In this document: piece by piece, positions 13,005 through 22,793 of the stretch
How positions within the stretch are numbered: position 1 is the first letter of the stretch
Layout of the letters: each line of letters starts with the position of its first letter
Notes under the pieces: model-generated
The model's database searches: none
What the model was told of the DNA's origin: nothing
Seen by the model: the letters and a program-made list of their open reading frames with translations, nothing else
Assembly: GCF_009735685.1 (NCBI RefSeq)
Contig: NZ_WHPN01000406.1
Coordinates: forward strand, 5,795 to 52,864
DNA: 47,070 bases
Reading direction: 5' to 3'
Origin: Streptomyces lycii
GTDB lineage: Bacteria > Actinomycetota > Actinomycetes > Streptomycetales > Streptomycetaceae
Position numbers and translations under genes: made by a program

Positions 13005-14152
13005 GGCCCGGCCCGTTCCACTTCGCCCTCGGAAACCGCGTAACGGGCCCCGCTCAGCGGCTCCGGCACATCGGCGTCGACGGCCGCCGTCACCAGCACC
13101 TGCTCCGCCGGGGCGACCAGCTCCGCCAGCCGGTCCCGGCGCCGGGTGTCCAACTCGGCAAAGACGTCGTCCAGCACCAGCACCGGCTCGGGGCCCTCGC
13201 CGCGCAGCACGTCGTACGAGGCCAGCCGCAGCGCCAGCGCGTACGACCACGACTCGCCGTGGCTCGCGTACCCCTTCGCGGGCAGCCGGCCGAGCCTGAG
13301 CACCAGGTCGTCCCGGTGCGGGCCGACCAGCGTCACCCCCCGCTCGATCTCCTGCTTCCGCGACTCCGTCAGCGCCCCCAGCAGGGCGTCCCGCAGTTCC
13401 TCGCGCGTGCCCGGGCCCTGCGCCCCCTCGCCCGCCGCCGGTCCCGCGGCCGAGCCGCGGTACTCCAGCGAGACGGGGCCGCCGCCGGGCGCCAGCTGCT
13501 CGTACGCCTTGTCGGCGAGCGGCTGGAGCGTCGCGACGAGGTCCAGGCGCTGGGCGAGCAGCTCGGCTCCGGCGCGGGCCAGATGCTGGTCCCAGACGTC
13601 GAGGGTGGACAGATCCGCGCCCCGCCCGCCGTGCCGGCGGGCCATCGCGGCGCTCTTCAGCAGGGTGTTCCGCTGCTTGAGCACCCGGTCGTAGTCGGAC
13701 CGCACGCCCGCCATCCGCGGCGCCCGGGCGGTGATCAGCTCGTCGAGGAAGCGGCGCCGCTCCCCGGGGTCGCCCTTGACCAGGGCGAGGTCCTCGGGCG
13801 CGAACAGCACGGTGCGCACGATGCCGAGCACGTCCCGCGGCTTGACCTGCGAGGAACGGTTGATCCGGGCACGGTTCGCCCTGCCCGGATTGAGTTCCAG
13901 CTCCACCAGCTGACGGCGCTCGCCCTCCACGACGGCGGCCCGGACGACAGCCCGCTCCGCCCCCATCCGCACCAGCGGGGCGTCGGAGGAGACCCGGTGG
14001 CTGCCGAGGGTCGCGAGATAGCCGACGGCCTCGACCAGGTTCGTCTTGCCCTGGCCGTTGGGGCCGACGAAGGCGGTGACGCCCGGGTCGAGGGAGACCT
14101 CGACCCGGGCGTACGACCGGAAGTCGGCGAGCGACAGATGCGCTACGTGCAT
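13001..14152 (-). CDS. recF: DNA replication and repair protein RecF
   Basis: A 383-residue SMC-like ABC ATPase that helps load RecA at single-strand gaps. Walker A is GPNGQGKT (30-37). The arm has the LVEL...[14 protein letters not shown] segment. The C-terminal [16 protein letters not shown] is the Walker B and D-loop. Length is normal. It begins 10 nt after the gnd stop and overlaps dciA by 4 nt, so dnaN-gnd-recF-dciA form a tight run. Confidence 0.97.
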   Translation of the reverse strand: MHVAHLSLADFRSYARVEVSLDPGVTAFVGPNGQGKTNLVEAVGYLATLGSHRVSSDAPLVRMGAERAVVRAAVVEGERRQLVELELNPGRANRARINRSSQVKPRDVLGIVRTVLFAPEDLALVKGDPGERRRFLDELITARAPRMAGVRSDYDRVLKQRNTLLKSAAMARRHGGRGADLSTLDVWDQHLARAGAELLAQRLDLVATLQPLADKAYEQLAPGGGPVSLEYRGSAAGPAAGEGAQGPGTREELRDALLGALTESRKQEIERGVTLVGPHRDDLVLRLGRLPAKGYASHGESWSYALALRLASYDVLRGEGPEPVLVLDDVFAELDTRRRDRLAELVAPAEQVLVTAAVDADVPEPLSGARYAVSEGEVERAGP

Positions 14153-14162
14153 CGGATACCCG

Positions 14163-15098
14163 TCAGCCGCCCACCGGCGGGGTGACGTCCGCGCCCGGCG
14201 CGTCCGCGCCCTTCTCGCCGCCCGCGGCGGCGGTGACGGCGTGACCGCCGAACTGGTTGCGCAGCGCCGCGATCATCTTCATCGACGGCGAGTCCTCCTG
14301 GCGGGAGGAGAAGCGGGCGAACAGCGAAGCCGTGATCGCCGGGAGCGGGACGGCGTGGTCGATGGCCGCCTCGACGGTCCAGCGGCCCTCGCCGGAGTCC
14401 TGGGCGTAACCCCGCAGGGCCGCCAGGTGCTCGTCGTCGTCCAGCGCGCGGACGGCCAGGTCCAGCAGCCAGGAGCGGATGACCGTGCCCTCCTGCCAGC
14501 TGCGGAAGACCTCGCGGACGTCGGTGACGGAACCGGCCGCCTCCAGCAGCTCCCAGCCCTCGGCGAAGGCCTGCATCATGGCGTACTCGATGCCGTTGTG
14601 GACCATCTTGGCGAAGTGGCCGGCGCCGACCGTGCCGGCGTGCACCGCGCCGAACTCGCCCTCCGGCTTGAGGGCGTCGAAGACCGGCTGCACCTTGGCG
14701 ACGTCCTCGGCGGAACCGCCGTACATGATGGCGTAGCCGTTCTCCAGGCCCCAGACGCCGCCGGAGACGCCGCAGTCGACGAAGCCGATGCCCTTGGCTG
14801 CGAGTTCCTCGGCGTGCTTCTCGTCGTCCGTCCAGCGGGAGTTGCCGCCGTCGACCACGACGTCGCCCGGCGACAGCAGCTCGCCGAGGGCGTCGACGGT
14901 GGACTGGGTGGCGTCGCCGGCCGGGACCATGACCCAGACGACCCGCGGCCCCTTGAGCCCGGCCACCAGCTCTTCCAGGCTGTGGACGTCGGCGAGGTCC
15001 GGGTTGCGGTCGTATCCGATGACGGTGTGGCCCGCGCGGCGGATGCGCTCGCGCATGTTGCCGCCCATCTTGCCGAGGCCGATGAGACCCAGCTCCAT
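14163..15098 (-). CDS. gnd: 6-phosphogluconate dehydrogenase, decarboxylating (short form)
   Basis: 311 residues. The N-terminal Rossmann fold begins [12 protein letters not shown]. The catalytic segments [31 protein letters not shown] and [15 protein letters not shown] are conserved; they place substrate and the general acid/base lysine-asparagine pair (K in [12 protein letters not shown]). It is the short (about 300-residue) class, not the 470-residue class. It converts 6-phosphogluconate to ribulose 5-phosphate in the pentose phosphate pathway. Its insertion between dnaN and recF is a known streptomycete arrangement, metabolically unrelated to its neighbours. Ribosome site GAGGG precedes the ATG. 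Cofactor preference (NAD or NADP) cannot be told here. Confidence 0.94.
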   Translation of the reverse strand: MELGLIGLGKMGGNMRERIRRAGHTVIGYDRNPDLADVHSLEELVAGLKGPRVVWVMVPAGDATQSTVDALGELLSPGDVVVDGGNSRWTDDEKHAEELAAKGIGFVDCGVSGGVWGLENGYAIMYGGSAEDVAKVQPVFDALKPEGEFGAVHAGTVGAGHFAKMVHNGIEYAMMQAFAEGWELLEAAGSVTDVREVFRSWQEGTVIRSWLLDLAVRALDDDEHLAALRGYAQDSGEGRWTVEAAIDHAVPLPAITASLFARFSSRQEDSPSMKMIAALRNQFGGHAVTAAAGGEKGADAPGADVTPPVGG

Positions 15099-15256
15099 CA
15101 GTGACCCTCTTCGATGTAGTCGTTGCGTGTGAACCCGGGCTCGAGCCTACGCCCGGGTCCCTTCGCTCACCTGTGGGGCTGAGCTGCACGGTTGAGCCCG
15201 TGGACGGGCCCGCCCGCGCCCGCGGACGGGGCCCGCCGGGTGCTGGACGGGCAGGC

Positions 15257-16387
15257 TCAGCCGCTCAGCCGCACCGGCATGATCAGGTACTTGTACGCGT
15301 CGTCCGCCTCCGCGTCCACGGCGGGCCTGCCGCTGAGCAGGGCCGGCTTCGTGGAGGTCGTGAAGGAGAGCTGGGCGACCGGGGAGTCGATGGCGCTCAG
15401 GCCTTCGAGCAGGAAGCCCGGGTTGAAGGCGATCGAGATGTCGTCGCCGTCGAGCTGGGAGTCGACCCTTTCCACAGCCTGTGCGTCGTCGCTCGACCCG
15501 GCTTCCAGAATCAGCACGCCCTGCTCGAAGCTGAGCCGGACCGGGGTGTTCCGCTCGGCCACCAGCGCCACGCGCTTGACCGCGTCGACGAACGGGGCGG
15601 TCTCGATCACCGCGACGGAGTTGAACTCGGTCGGGAACAGCGTGCGGTACTTCGGCAGGTCGCCCTCGAGCAGCCGGGTCGTCGTCCGGCGCCCGGCGCC
15701 CTCGAAGCCGATCAGGCCCTCGCCCTGCCCGGAGCCGGCCAGCGCGATGCTCACCGTGTCACCGCTGGTCAGCGACTTGGCGGTGTCGAGAAGGGTCTTG
15801 GCGGGCACCAGGGCGACCGCGGACAGGTCCGGCGTCTCCGGCTTCCACAGGAACTCGCGGACGGCGAAGCGGTAGCGGTCGGTCGCGGCCAGCGTGACCG
15901 TGTCGCCCTCGATCTCGATGCGCACACCGGTGAGCACCGGGAGGGTGTCGTCACGTCCGGCGGCGATCGCGACCTGGGAGGCCGCGGCGGCGAAGACCTC
16001 GCCGGGGACGGTGCCGGTGGCGCTCGGCATCTCCGGCAGCGCCGGATACTCCTCCACAGGCAGGGTGTGGAGGGTGAACCGCGAGGAACCGCAGACCACG
16101 GTGACGCGCACACCCTCTGTGGAAATCTCCACGGGGCGGTTCGGCAGGGCCCGGCAGATGTCGGCCAGCAGCCGGCCGGAGACCAGGACGGTGCCGTCCT
16201 CCTCGACGTCGGCCTCGACCGACACCCGGGCCGAGACCTCGTAGTCGAAGCCGGAGAGGCTCAGGGAGCCGTCCTCGGCCTTCAGCAGCAGGCCCGCGAG
16301 GACGGGCACCGGCGGACGGGCCGGGAGACTGCGAGCTGCCCAGGCCACCGCCTCCGCGAGTACATCGCGCTCCACCCGGATCTTCAC
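15257..16387 (-). CDS. dnaN: DNA polymerase III beta sliding clamp
   Basis: 376 residues from the GTG at 16387, which follows a full AGGAGG ribosome site. Three tandem clamp domains are visible. The conserved FALHTLP-type segment (FTLHTLPVEEYP) begins domain 2 and LEAGSSDDAQAVERV lies in domain 3. The C-terminal LIMPVRL is the universally conserved end that forms part of the peptide-binding pocket. It forms the processivity ring for replication and repair polymerases. It is transcribed away from oriC. The frame continues 27 codons upstream, but that part is dnaN leader. Confidence 0.98.
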   Translation of the reverse strand: MKIRVERDVLAEAVAWAARSLPARPPVPVLAGLLLKAEDGSLSLSGFDYEVSARVSVEADVEEDGTVLVSGRLLADICRALPNRPVEISTEGVRVTVVCGSSRFTLHTLPVEEYPALPEMPSATGTVPGEVFAAAASQVAIAAGRDDTLPVLTGVRIEIEGDTVTLAATDRYRFAVREFLWKPETPDLSAVALVPAKTLLDTAKSLTSGDTVSIALAGSGQGEGLIGFEGAGRRTTTRLLEGDLPKYRTLFPTEFNSVAVIETAPFVDAVKRVALVAERNTPVRLSFEQGVLILEAGSSDDAQAVERVDSQLDGDDISIAFNPGFLLEGLSAIDSPVAQLSFTTSTKPALLSGRPAVDAEADDAYKYLIMPVRLSG

Positions 16388-17213
16388 CGTAAGCCGCCTC
16401 CTGCTGTTGCTGGCTCGCCCTGCTGGCCTTCGTCGTCGGCTGGTTTGCCGGAGACCAGTCTGACGCACGACACCGACAGTCCGTGCGCGTCGGGGTCAAG
16501 TCGGGGAGACGGGGGCGGGACGGCCCGAGGCCGAGTTGTGCACAGGACCCACTTCGAAACGATTTCCTCGCTCTGACTGAGTGGTCGTAGTAGTAGGGCC
16601 TGTGGATTGCGTGGATAACCCCGTTTACGCAGCTCAGAGTGCGTTTTTTGTCCACCGTGCCTGTGGGCGGGAGCGGTGGACAACCGGCCTGTTCTGTGGA
16701 CGGGGGAAAGTTCTGCACACGCCGTGCACAGGGGAGGCCGTGTTCTCCCCAGGGCCATCCCCAGCTTTACCCAGGTTCTGCACAGCCCAATCCGGGAACT
16801 TGATGTGACGCGGTTCACACTCCCTGGTGAACGGGGGTGTCGCGTTGCCGAACAGTGGACAAGGGTGTGGAAACCCTGTGCACAACCCGGCGCGGCCTGT
16901 GGGCGGGCGGTGGACAACATCCCGGGGCCCGGCCGGCCCGCTTCGTCCTCCACAGTCTGTGGAGTCCGGAAAGCCACAATTCCACAGGCGGCTGACCTCC
17001 CACAACGGTCCGGCGAAGGTGCTGCTTGTGGACGCTTTCGGGACAACTTCGCGGTCCCCAGGGTGTGGACGCGGGATCGGCGCCCGAACTGTGGAGAACC
17101 CGGCCTCGGGAGCCCTTAATCGAACAAGCGGCGACACGCCGGCGACGCACCGGGGGCCGCCGGGAGGCCACGGATCGCCCGCAGACGGGCCGCGGACCGT
17201 CCGCGGATGGCCC

Positions 17214-17257
17214 GCAGACCGCCCGGGAACCGCCCGCAGACCGCCCGGGAACCGTCC
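17214..17257. repeat. 22-bp direct repeat in oriC spacer
   Basis: Two adjacent 22-nt copies (17214-17235 and 17236-17257) differ at one base. Related CGCGGACCG/CCGCAGACC fragments flank them from about 17180 to 17290. They lie between the last DnaA box and dnaA. Confidence 0.8.
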
Positions 17258-17340
17258 CTAGACCGCCCGTGGACCGCTCGCGGATTGCCGGTGGAGTGCT
17301 TTGGAGCCTCCGTGGAAGCGCCCGCGGAGCGGCGTGGGAG

Positions 17341-17380
17341 GCGCCGGAAGAGCCCGGAAGAGCCCGGAAGAGCCCGGGAG
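17341..17380. repeat. 10-bp tandem repeat in oriC spacer
   Basis: Four units of AGCCCGGAAG in direct tandem, the two inner ones identical and the outer ones with one or two changes. The period is close to one helical turn. Confidence 0.85.
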
Positions 17381-17613
17381 GTGCCGGTAAAGGCGCCGGG
17401 ACGTGCCGGGGAAGGCCGCCGGGGAAGGCCGGAGCAGCCGGAGAAGATCGGGGGATGGCCCGGGAAAGGCCCGGGGGAAACCAGGGGGAAGACGCGGAAG
17501 AGCGCCCGCGGGGACACCGGGCGGGCCTTCGGGAGAACCGTGGCCGAGCACGCGAAGAGGCGCCCCGGGGTGTCGGTAGCCCTGGAACGCCCCTCGGGAG
17601 CGTGACCACACCC

Positions 17614-17638
17614 CCGCCCGGCCGCCGCGGCCGGGCGG
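17614..17638 (-). terminator. hairpin terminator of dnaA
   Basis: An 11-bp perfect stem (CCGCCCGGCCG / CGGCCGGGCGG) with loop CCG, 8 nt after the dnaA stop on the minus strand. It should keep dnaA transcripts from running into oriC. Confidence 0.75.
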
Positions 17639-17646
17639 TACGCGGG

Positions 17647-19662
17647 TCAGCTGTTCTTGATGCGGTTCGTCAGCTCGGTGACCTGGTTGTAGATGGACCG
17701 GCGCTCGGCCATCAGGGCGCGGATCTTGCGGTCCGCGTGCATCACCGTCGTGTGGTCGCGGCCGCCGAACTGGGCGCCGATCTTCGGCAGCGACAGATCC
17801 GTCAGCTCCCGGCACAGATACATGGCGATCTGCCGCGCCGTCACCAGCACGCGGCTGCGGGAGGACCCGCACAGGTCGTCCACCGTGAGACCGAAGTAGG
17901 CGGCCGTCTCGGCCATGATGGCGGTCGCCGTGATCTCCGGGGCCGCGTCCTCGCCGCCGGGAATCAGGTCCTTCAGCACGATCTCCGTCAGCCCGAGGTC
18001 GACCGGCTGCCGGTTGAGGCTCGCGAAGGCCGTGACCCGGATCAGCGCGCCCTCCAGCTCGCGGATGTTGCGGGAGATCCGGGACGCGATGAACTCCAGC
18101 ACCTCCGGCGGGGCGTTCAGCTGCTCCTGCACGGCCTTCTTGCGGAGAATCGCGATACGGGTCTCCAGCTCCGGCGGCTGGACGTCCGTGATCAGGCCCC
18201 ACTCGAACCGGTTGCGCAGCCGGTCCTCCAGCGTCACCAGCTGCTTGGGCGGCCGGTCCGAGGACAGCACGATCTGCTTGTTCGCGTTGTGCAGCGTGTT
18301 GAAGGTGTGGAAGAACTCCTCCTGCGTCGACTCCTTGCTCGCCAGGAACTGGATGTCGTCGACCAGCAGGATGTCCATGTCGCGGTAACGCTTGCGGAAC
18401 GCGTCAGCCTTGCCGTCGCGGATGGAGTTGATGAACTCGTTGGTGAACTCCTCCGAGCTGACATAGCGCACCCGGGTCCCCGGGTAGAGGCTGCGGGCGT
18501 AGTGCCCGATCGCGTGCAGCAGGTGCGTCTTGCCGAGCCCGGACTCGCCGTAGATGAACAGCGGGTTGTACGCCTTGGCCGGGGCCTCCGCGACCGCGAC
18601 CGCGGCGGCGTGCGCGAAGCGGTTGGAGGCACCGATGACGAAGGTGTCGAAGAGGTACTTCGGGTTCAGCCGGGCGGTCGGCTCCCCGGGGCCGGGGGCC
18701 GGGGCGGGCTGGGCGGCGAGCGGACCGGGGGCGCCGCTGGGCGCGGGGAGGTCACCCGGGCCGCCGGGCCCGCGGTGCCGGCCGGCGGGCGACTGCTCGG
18801 GGAGGTCGCGGTGCTGCGGGGCGTACGGAGACCGGTCGGGCGAGCCCGGACCGCGGTAGTCGCCCTGCGGCGACGGGCGCTGGGGTTCGTGCTGCTGCTC
18901 GTGCTGCGGAGCCTCGTACCTCTTCGGGTCCTCGTAGCGCTGCTGGTCCTCGTAGCGGGGGGCCGGCTCGTCGTAGCGGGAGCCTTCCTCGTAGCGCGGG
19001 GCGCGCTGCTGGTCGTCGTACGACTGCGGGCGGCCCTGCTGCTCGGGGTGCTGGCCGCCGTAGGGGTCGCGGTCCGGGAAGCCGCCGAGGCGCGGCTGCT
19101 GCCAGCCGTATTCGTCGCGGGGGCGCGGCCAGGCACCGGGCTCGGAGCGGTTGCGCTGGTAGCCGGGGTAGGCGGGGCGCGCCGTGGGCAGGCCGTCGGC
19201 CGGCGGGCCGTAGTTGTCGTAGCCGTTGTCGTAGCCGTCGTAGGAGTCGCGCTGCTGCTCGGGCTGCTGCGGCTCCTCATACCGGTGCGGCTGCTGCTGG
19301 GCGGGCTGCGCCGGGACCTGCGGCTGCTGGGCCGGGGACTGCTGGGGCTGCTGGGACTGCTGGGGCTGCGGGGCCGGGGGGTGCGGGGTCTCGGCGGCGC
19401 TGACGGTCACGGCGAGCCGGACCGGCTGCTGGCACTCACGGCTCAGCGCGTCGCTGATCAGGGGCGACAGCCGGCCTTCGAGCACGCCCTTGGCGTATTC
19501 GTTCGGGACCGCGAGCACGGCGGTGCCGGCGACGAGAACGAGCGGCTGGCAGTCCCGGAGCCAGCGGCGGTCCTTGGCCTCGATCTCCTGGCCGCCGTCA
19601 CCGAGGAGCTGATCGAGAACGCGTGGCCACACTGCGGCAAGATCGGCAGGTACGTCAGCCAC
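17647..19662 (-). CDS. dnaA: chromosomal replication initiator DnaA
   Basis: 671 residues from the GTG at 19662 ([16 protein letters not shown]). Domain I is about 1-90. Domain II, about 92-330, is extremely long, rich in Pro, Gln, Tyr and acidic residues, with RYEE/RYED-type repeats. Domain III is AAA+ with Walker A GESGLGKT (372-379), Walker B LLVDDIQF (about 432) and sensor segments. Domain IV binds DnaA boxes through the signature near [14 protein letters not shown]. It forms the ATP-dependent initiator oligomer on oriC. E. coli DnaA has 467 residues; the excess is all domain II, as in other streptomycetes. An upstream in-frame extension of 31 codons crosses the leader and was rejected. 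Confidence 0.97.
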   Translation of the reverse strand: MADVPADLAAVWPRVLDQLLGDGGQEIEAKDRRWLRDCQPLVLVAGTAVLAVPNEYAKGVLEGRLSPLISDALSRECQQPVRLAVTVSAAETPHPPAPQPQQSQQPQQSPAQQPQVPAQPAQQQPHRYEEPQQPEQQRDSYDGYDNGYDNYGPPADGLPTARPAYPGYQRNRSEPGAWPRPRDEYGWQQPRLGGFPDRDPYGGQHPEQQGRPQSYDDQQRAPRYEEGSRYDEPAPRYEDQQRYEDPKRYEAPQHEQQHEPQRPSPQGDYRGPGSPDRSPYAPQHRDLPEQSPAGRHRGPGGPGDLPAPSGAPGPLAAQPAPAPGPGEPTARLNPKYLFDTFVIGASNRFAHAAAVAVAEAPAKAYNPLFIYGESGLGKTHLLHAIGHYARSLYPGTRVRYVSSEEFTNEFINSIRDGKADAFRKRYRDMDILLVDDIQFLASKESTQEEFFHTFNTLHNANKQIVLSSDRPPKQLVTLEDRLRNRFEWGLITDVQPPELETRIAILRKKAVQEQLNAPPEVLEFIASRISRNIRELEGALIRVTAFASLNRQPVDLGLTEIVLKDLIPGGEDAAPEITATAIMAETAAYFGLTVDDLCGSSRSRVLVTARQIAMYLCRELTDLSLPKIGAQFGGRDHTTVMHADRKIRALMAERRSIYNQVTELTNRIKNS

Positions 19663-19753
19663 AGGGCACGCTCTCTCACTCGCTTGGGGTGCGCCGGCAT
19701 GTCCCACGAATGTGTGGTTCTCGGGACGGGCGGGAAGGATTCGGAGTTCCGCC

Positions 19754-19783
19754 ACGGTAGTCAGCCCGACGTGCGGGGTTCAA
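19754..19783 (-). promoter_or_regulatory. dnaA promoter
   Basis: On the minus strand TTGAAC (19783-19778), an 18-nt spacer and TACCGT (19759-19754). It lies immediately downstream of the two DnaA boxes, a layout that fits the autorepression known for streptomycete dnaA. Confidence 0.75.
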
Positions 19784-19787
19784 GTCG

Positions 19788-19808
19788 TTGTCCACAGGGT
19801 GTGTACAA
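19788..19808. promoter_or_regulatory. pair of DnaA boxes upstream of the dnaA promoter
   Basis: A perfect TTGTCCACA (19788-19796) and, 3 nt away in the opposite orientation, TGTGTACAA (19800-19808, one mismatch). They sit next to the -35 of dnaA and are likely to mediate autoregulation. Confidence 0.85.
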
Positions 19809-19881
19809 ATGGGCGGTGCGGCATGGCCAGGCCGTTCGGTGGACGGACGGACGGTCCCCGGACGTCCGGCGTCCGGCCGGT

Positions 19882-19911
19882 TTGACCGGATGGCGTAGCC
19901 GCGCGTACCGT
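19882..19911 (+). promoter_or_regulatory. rpmH promoter
   Basis: TTGACC (19882-19887), 18-nt spacer, TACCGT (19906-19911): a strong housekeeping-type promoter facing rpmH. Confidence 0.75.
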
Positions 19912-20069
19912 GACCAGGTCGAGTTGTCGATGGCTGCTGCCGCCTGCCTCCGAAGGGCGAAGATCGCTTAAGTGCCGATCAGCGGTGCACTCGGGCGTAT
20001 GCGAGCTACTCGTGGGCGCACGGTGACAGCCAGACGACGCCAACACCCGAGTCTTCCTGGAGCCCCCGA

Positions 20070-20207
20070 GTGAGCAAGCGCACCTTCCAGCCGAACAACC
20101 GCCGCCGCGCGAAGACCCACGGATTCCGGCTGCGGATGCGGACGCGCGCCGGCCGCGCGATCCTGGCCACCCGTCGTGGCAAGGGTCGCGCCCGCCTGTC
20201 GGCCTGA
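20070..20207 (+). CDS. rpmH: 50S ribosomal protein L34
   Basis: 45 residues beginning with [22 protein letters not shown], then [20 protein letters not shown] and a short RARLSA end. This is the typical L34 sequence and length. A GGAG ribosome site lies upstream. It is the first gene of the rpmH-rnpA-yidD-yidC-jag run and is short enough to be missed by length filters. Confidence 0.98.
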   Translation: MSKRTFQPNNRRRAKTHGFRLRMRTRAGRAILATRRGKGRARLSA

Positions 20208-20232
20208 GCAGCCAGACCTCAAGGTCCATGAC

Positions 20233-20631
20233 GTGCTGCCTACCGAGAATCGGCTGAGGCGGCGCGAGGACTTCGCGACCGCGGTACGCCGAGGACGCAG
20301 GGCCGGCCGGCCACTCCTCGTCGTCCACCTTCGCAGCGGTTCAACCGACCCGCACGCGCCCGGGGAATGCGTTCCTCCGGCGCGTGCGGGTTTCGTCGTG
20401 AGCAAAGCCGTCGGCAACGCCGTCACCAGGAACCTGGTCAAGCGCCGGCTGCGGCACCTCATGCGCGACCGGCTGTCCGGGCTGACCCCCGGTAGCCTGG
20501 TGGTGGTGAGGGCGTTGCCCGGAGCGGGTGAGGCGGGTCACGACGAGCTGACCGGTGACCTCGACGCCGCGCTGCGCCGCCTGCTGGGGGGAGCTGCCCA
20601 TGGCCGTGCCAAGGGGAAGGCGCCGCGATGA
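20233..20631 (+). CDS. rnpA: ribonuclease P protein component
   Basis: 132 residues from the GTG at 20233 ([21 protein letters not shown]), 25 nt after rpmH. The RNR motif region [24 protein letters not shown] binds the P RNA. It matures tRNA 5' ends. The stop overlaps the yidD start (ATGA). A frame extension upstream runs through rpmH and was rejected. Confidence 0.95.
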   Translation: MLPTENRLRRREDFATAVRRGRRAGRPLLVVHLRSGSTDPHAPGECVPPARAGFVVSKAVGNAVTRNLVKRRLRHLMRDRLSGLTPGSLVVVRALPGAGEAGHDELTGDLDAALRRLLGGAAHGRAKGKAPR

Positions 20632-20987
20632 AGTATCCGCTGCTCCTGCTGATCAAGGTGTACCAGTGGACCATCAGCCCGATGCTGGGCCCTGTGTGCC
20701 GGTACTACCCCTCCTGCTCGCACTACGGCTACGGGGCGATCGACCGGCACGGTGCGATCAAGGGGACGGCCCTCACAGCCTGGCGCATCCTGCGATGCAA
20801 TCCCTGGTCTCCGGGCGGTGTCGACCACGTACCGCCACGCAAACGCCCGCGGTGGCACGAGCAGCTGCGTTCAGCGTGGCGCAGCAGCAAGGGCGGGACC
20901 ACCGCCGCTGACGTGCCGTCCCCGGGGGAACACCCCGGACCCCCGAGCCCGGCCGCAGAGGCCCCGCCCCACGCTCAAGGAGCCTGA
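20628..20987 (+). CDS. yidD: membrane protein insertion efficiency factor YidD
   Basis: 119 residues. The core matches Yid[38 protein letters not shown]...[22 protein letters not shown], with the three conserved cysteines. A Pro-rich C-terminal tail (about 85-119) is extra. It is a small peripheral membrane protein that assists YidC-dependent insertion; coupled to rnpA by a 4-nt overlap and 3 nt from yidC. Confidence 0.95.
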   Translation: MKYPLLLLIKVYQWTISPMLGPVCRYYPSCSHYGYGAIDRHGAIKGTALTAWRILRCNPWSPGGVDHVPPRKRPRWHEQLRSAWRSSKGGTTAADVPSPGEHPGPPSPAAEAPPHAQGA

Positions 20988-20990
20988 TTA

Positions 20991-22130
20991 GTGGACACGA
21001 TTGCCAGTCTCTTCAGCTTTATCACCACACCCGTCTCCTGGATCATCGTCCAGTTCCACCGGCTGTACGGCACGCTGTTCGGCGAGGACAGCGGCTGGGC
21101 CTGGGGCCTGTCGATCGTGTCCCTGGTGGTGCTGATCCGGATCTGTCTGATCCCGCTGTTCGTCAAGCAGATCAAGGCCACCCGGAACATGCAGGCGCTC
21201 CAGCCGAAGATGAAGGCGATCCAGGAGCGCTACAAGAACGACAAGCAGCGTCAGTCCGAAGAGATGATGAAGCTGTACAAGGAGACGGGTACCAACCCGC
21301 TCGCCTCGTGCCTTCCCATCCTGGCGCAGTCACCGTTCTTCTTCGCGCTCTATCACGTGCTGAGCAAGATCGCCTCGGGTGACACCATCGGCGTGCTCGA
21401 CCAGGGCCTGGTGAACAGCGCCCGTGAGGCGCACGTATTCGGCGCCCCGATCGCCTCGAAGTTCATGGACAGCGCCGAAGCCGTCCAGTCCCTCGGTGCC
21501 CAGCTCGTCGATGTACGGGTCGTCACGGTCATCATGATCATCCTGATGTCCGGGTCGCAGTTCTACACCCAGCGCCAGCTGATGACGAAGAACGTCGACC
21601 TGACGGTCAAGACGCCGTTCATGCAGCAGCAGAAGATGCTGATGTACGTCTTCCCGATCATGTTCGCCGTCTTCGGCATCAACTTCCCCGTCGGTGTCCT
21701 CGTCTACTGGCTGACCACCAACCTGTGGACCATGGGCCAGCAGATGTACGTGATCCAGCGGAACCCCACCCCCGGCAGCCTCGCGTACAAGCAGCGCCAG
21801 GAGAAGCTGCGGGCCAAGGGCAAGCTCCAGGAGGACCCGGCCGAGGCCGAGGCCCGGAAGGCGGTCGAGGAGGCGCGCGCCCACCGGCAGCAGCCGAAGC
21901 GGCAGCCGAAGTCCAAGCGCCAGGCGGCCCCGCAGACCAAGCCCGCCGGCGCCAGGGCGACGGAGTCCGGTGACCGGGCCGACGGCAAGCCGTCGCTGGA
22001 GAAGAAGCCCCAGCAGGGCGGCGCCAAGTCCCAGCAGCCCGGGTCCAAGCAGTCCGGCGGCTCCACCGCCCGTGGCAAGTCCGGGCAGCGCAAGGGCCAG
22101 CAGCGACCCAAGCACCCGACCAAGAAGTGA
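20991..22130 (+). CDS. yidC: membrane protein insertase YidC (Oxa1 family)
   Basis: 379 residues from a GTG with AAGGAGC upstream. Five hydrophobic segments form the Oxa1 core (about 10-30, 37-60, 103-125, 180-200, 218-250). The conserved hydrophilic-groove arginine is R50 in [12 protein letters not shown]. The large periplasmic domain of Gram-negative YidC is absent, as in Gram-positive forms. Residues about 265-379 are a highly basic, Lys/Gln-rich cytoplasmic tail that can bind the ribosome. It inserts membrane proteins alone or with Sec. Confidence 0.96.
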   Translation: MDTIASLFSFITTPVSWIIVQFHRLYGTLFGEDSGWAWGLSIVSLVVLIRICLIPLFVKQIKATRNMQALQPKMKAIQERYKNDKQRQSEEMMKLYKETGTNPLASCLPILAQSPFFFALYHVLSKIASGDTIGVLDQGLVNSAREAHVFGAPIASKFMDSAEAVQSLGAQLVDVRVVTVIMIILMSGSQFYTQRQLMTKNVDLTVKTPFMQQQKMLMYVFPIMFAVFGINFPVGVLVYWLTTNLWTMGQQMYVIQRNPTPGSLAYKQRQEKLRAKGKLQEDPAEAEARKAVEEARAHRQQPKRQPKSKRQAAPQTKPAGARATESGDRADGKPSLEKKPQQGGAKSQQPGSKQSGGSTARGKSGQRKGQQRPKHPTKK

Positions 22131-22141
22131 GGAGCCATCCA

Positions 22142-22651
22142 GTGACGGACGGCGCAACCATCGCCACCGAGGGTTCCGACACCCTGACCCGCCTCGAGCA
22201 GGAGGGTGAGATCGCGGCCGACTACCTCGAGGGCCTGCTCGACATCGCGGATCTCGACGGCGACATCGACATGGACGTCGAGGCCGACCGGGCAGCGGTG
22301 TCGATCATCAGCGACTCCACCAGCCGCGACCTGCAGAAGCTGGTCGGCCGGGACGGGGAGGTGCTGGAGGCGCTGCAGGAGCTGACGCGCCTCGCGGTGC
22401 ACCGTGAGACCGGTGACCGCAGCCGTCTGATGCTGGACATCGCCGGCTTCCGGGCGCGCAAGCGGGAGGAGCTGGCCGAGCTCGGTGCGAAGGCGGCCGA
22501 GGAGGCCAAGGGCAGCGGCGAGCCGGTGAAGCTGAAGCCCATGACGCCCTTCGAGCGCAAGGTTGTCCACGACGCGGTCGCGGCGGCGGGGCTGCGCAGC
22601 GAGTCCGAGGGCGAGGAGCCCCAGCGCTGCGTCGTGGTCATTCCGGTCTGA
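22142..22651 (+). CDS. jag: KhpB/Jag-type KH-R3H RNA-binding protein
   Basis: 169 residues from the GTG at 22142, after GAGGAG. A KH domain (about 28-103, with LVGRDGEVLEALQEL as the GXXG-like loop) is followed by an R3H domain with the R139-x3-H143 motif (ERKVVHDAV) and a conserved CVVVIPV end. The Jag-N domain found in Firmicutes is missing, as usual in actinobacteria. It is an RNA-binding protein linked in other species to cell elongation. It ends the yidC operon just before a strong terminator. Confidence 0.93.
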   Translation: MTDGATIATEGSDTLTRLEQEGEIAADYLEGLLDIADLDGDIDMDVEADRAAVSIISDSTSRDLQKLVGRDGEVLEALQELTRLAVHRETGDRSRLMLDIAGFRARKREELAELGAKAAEEAKGSGEPVKLKPMTPFERKVVHDAVAAAGLRSESEGEEPQRCVVVIPV

Positions 22652-22679
22652 GGACCCGACCGGCCCAGGATGTGTCACC

Positions 22680-22707
22680 CGGCCCCGCCTGTTCGCAGGC
22701 GGGGCCG
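22680..22707 (+). terminator. hairpin terminator after jag
   Basis: A 12-bp stem built on GGCCCCGCCTG / CAGGCGGGGCC with the stable TTCG tetraloop, 30 nt after the jag stop. Confidence 0.85.
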
Positions 22708-22793
22708 TACTTTGTCAGCCTGCTAGTCGGCGCCCCACCGGGGCGCCGAGTGTTCCGGGGTGCGGTCCCCGGAACCCGAGGAAGGACGGTCCC

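Larger units (their letters stand above)
16388..17646. other. oriC: chromosomal origin of replication oriC (dnaN-dnaA intergenic)
   Basis: A 1.26-kb gene-free region. Box-like 9-mers (consensus TTGTCCACA, either strand) are packed between 16536 and 17098. Those read are at 16536 (TTGTGCACA), 16610 (CGTGGATAA), 16648 (TTGTCCACC), 16675 and 16909 (GGTGGACAA), 16695 (TGTGGACGG), 16854 (AGTGGACAA), 16866 (TGTGGAAAC), 16877 (TGTGCACAA), 16946 (TCCTCCACA), 16958 (TGTGGAGTC), 16978 (AATTCCACA), 17027 and 17064 (TGTGGACGC) and 17090 (TGTGGAGAA). None is a perfect match. A T-run (16644-16649) abuts one box. The left edge should also hold the dnaN promoter. About 17110-17610 has no boxes and is repeat-rich. 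Confidence 0.95.
19663..20069. promoter_or_regulatory. divergent dnaA / rpmH promoter region (407 bp, no gene)
   Basis: It holds the dnaA promoter (19754-19783, minus), two DnaA boxes (19788-19808) and the rpmH promoter (19882-19911, plus). Leaders are about 85 nt (dnaA) and about 150 nt (rpmH). No other gene-like signal was seen. Confidence 0.8.

Noticed and set aside
15185..15256. Hairpin terminator downstream of dnaN
   Set aside because: GC-rich palindromic bits are present but no stem is long and clean enough to call.
17341..17380. Tandem repeat as a CRISPR array
   Set aside because: The 10-bp units are adjacent with no spacers and there are no cas genes.
17026..19971. A 981-codon plus-strand frame over oriC and dnaA
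   Set aside because: Antisense to dnaA and running through DnaA boxes and low-complexity repeats; composition shows no protein family.
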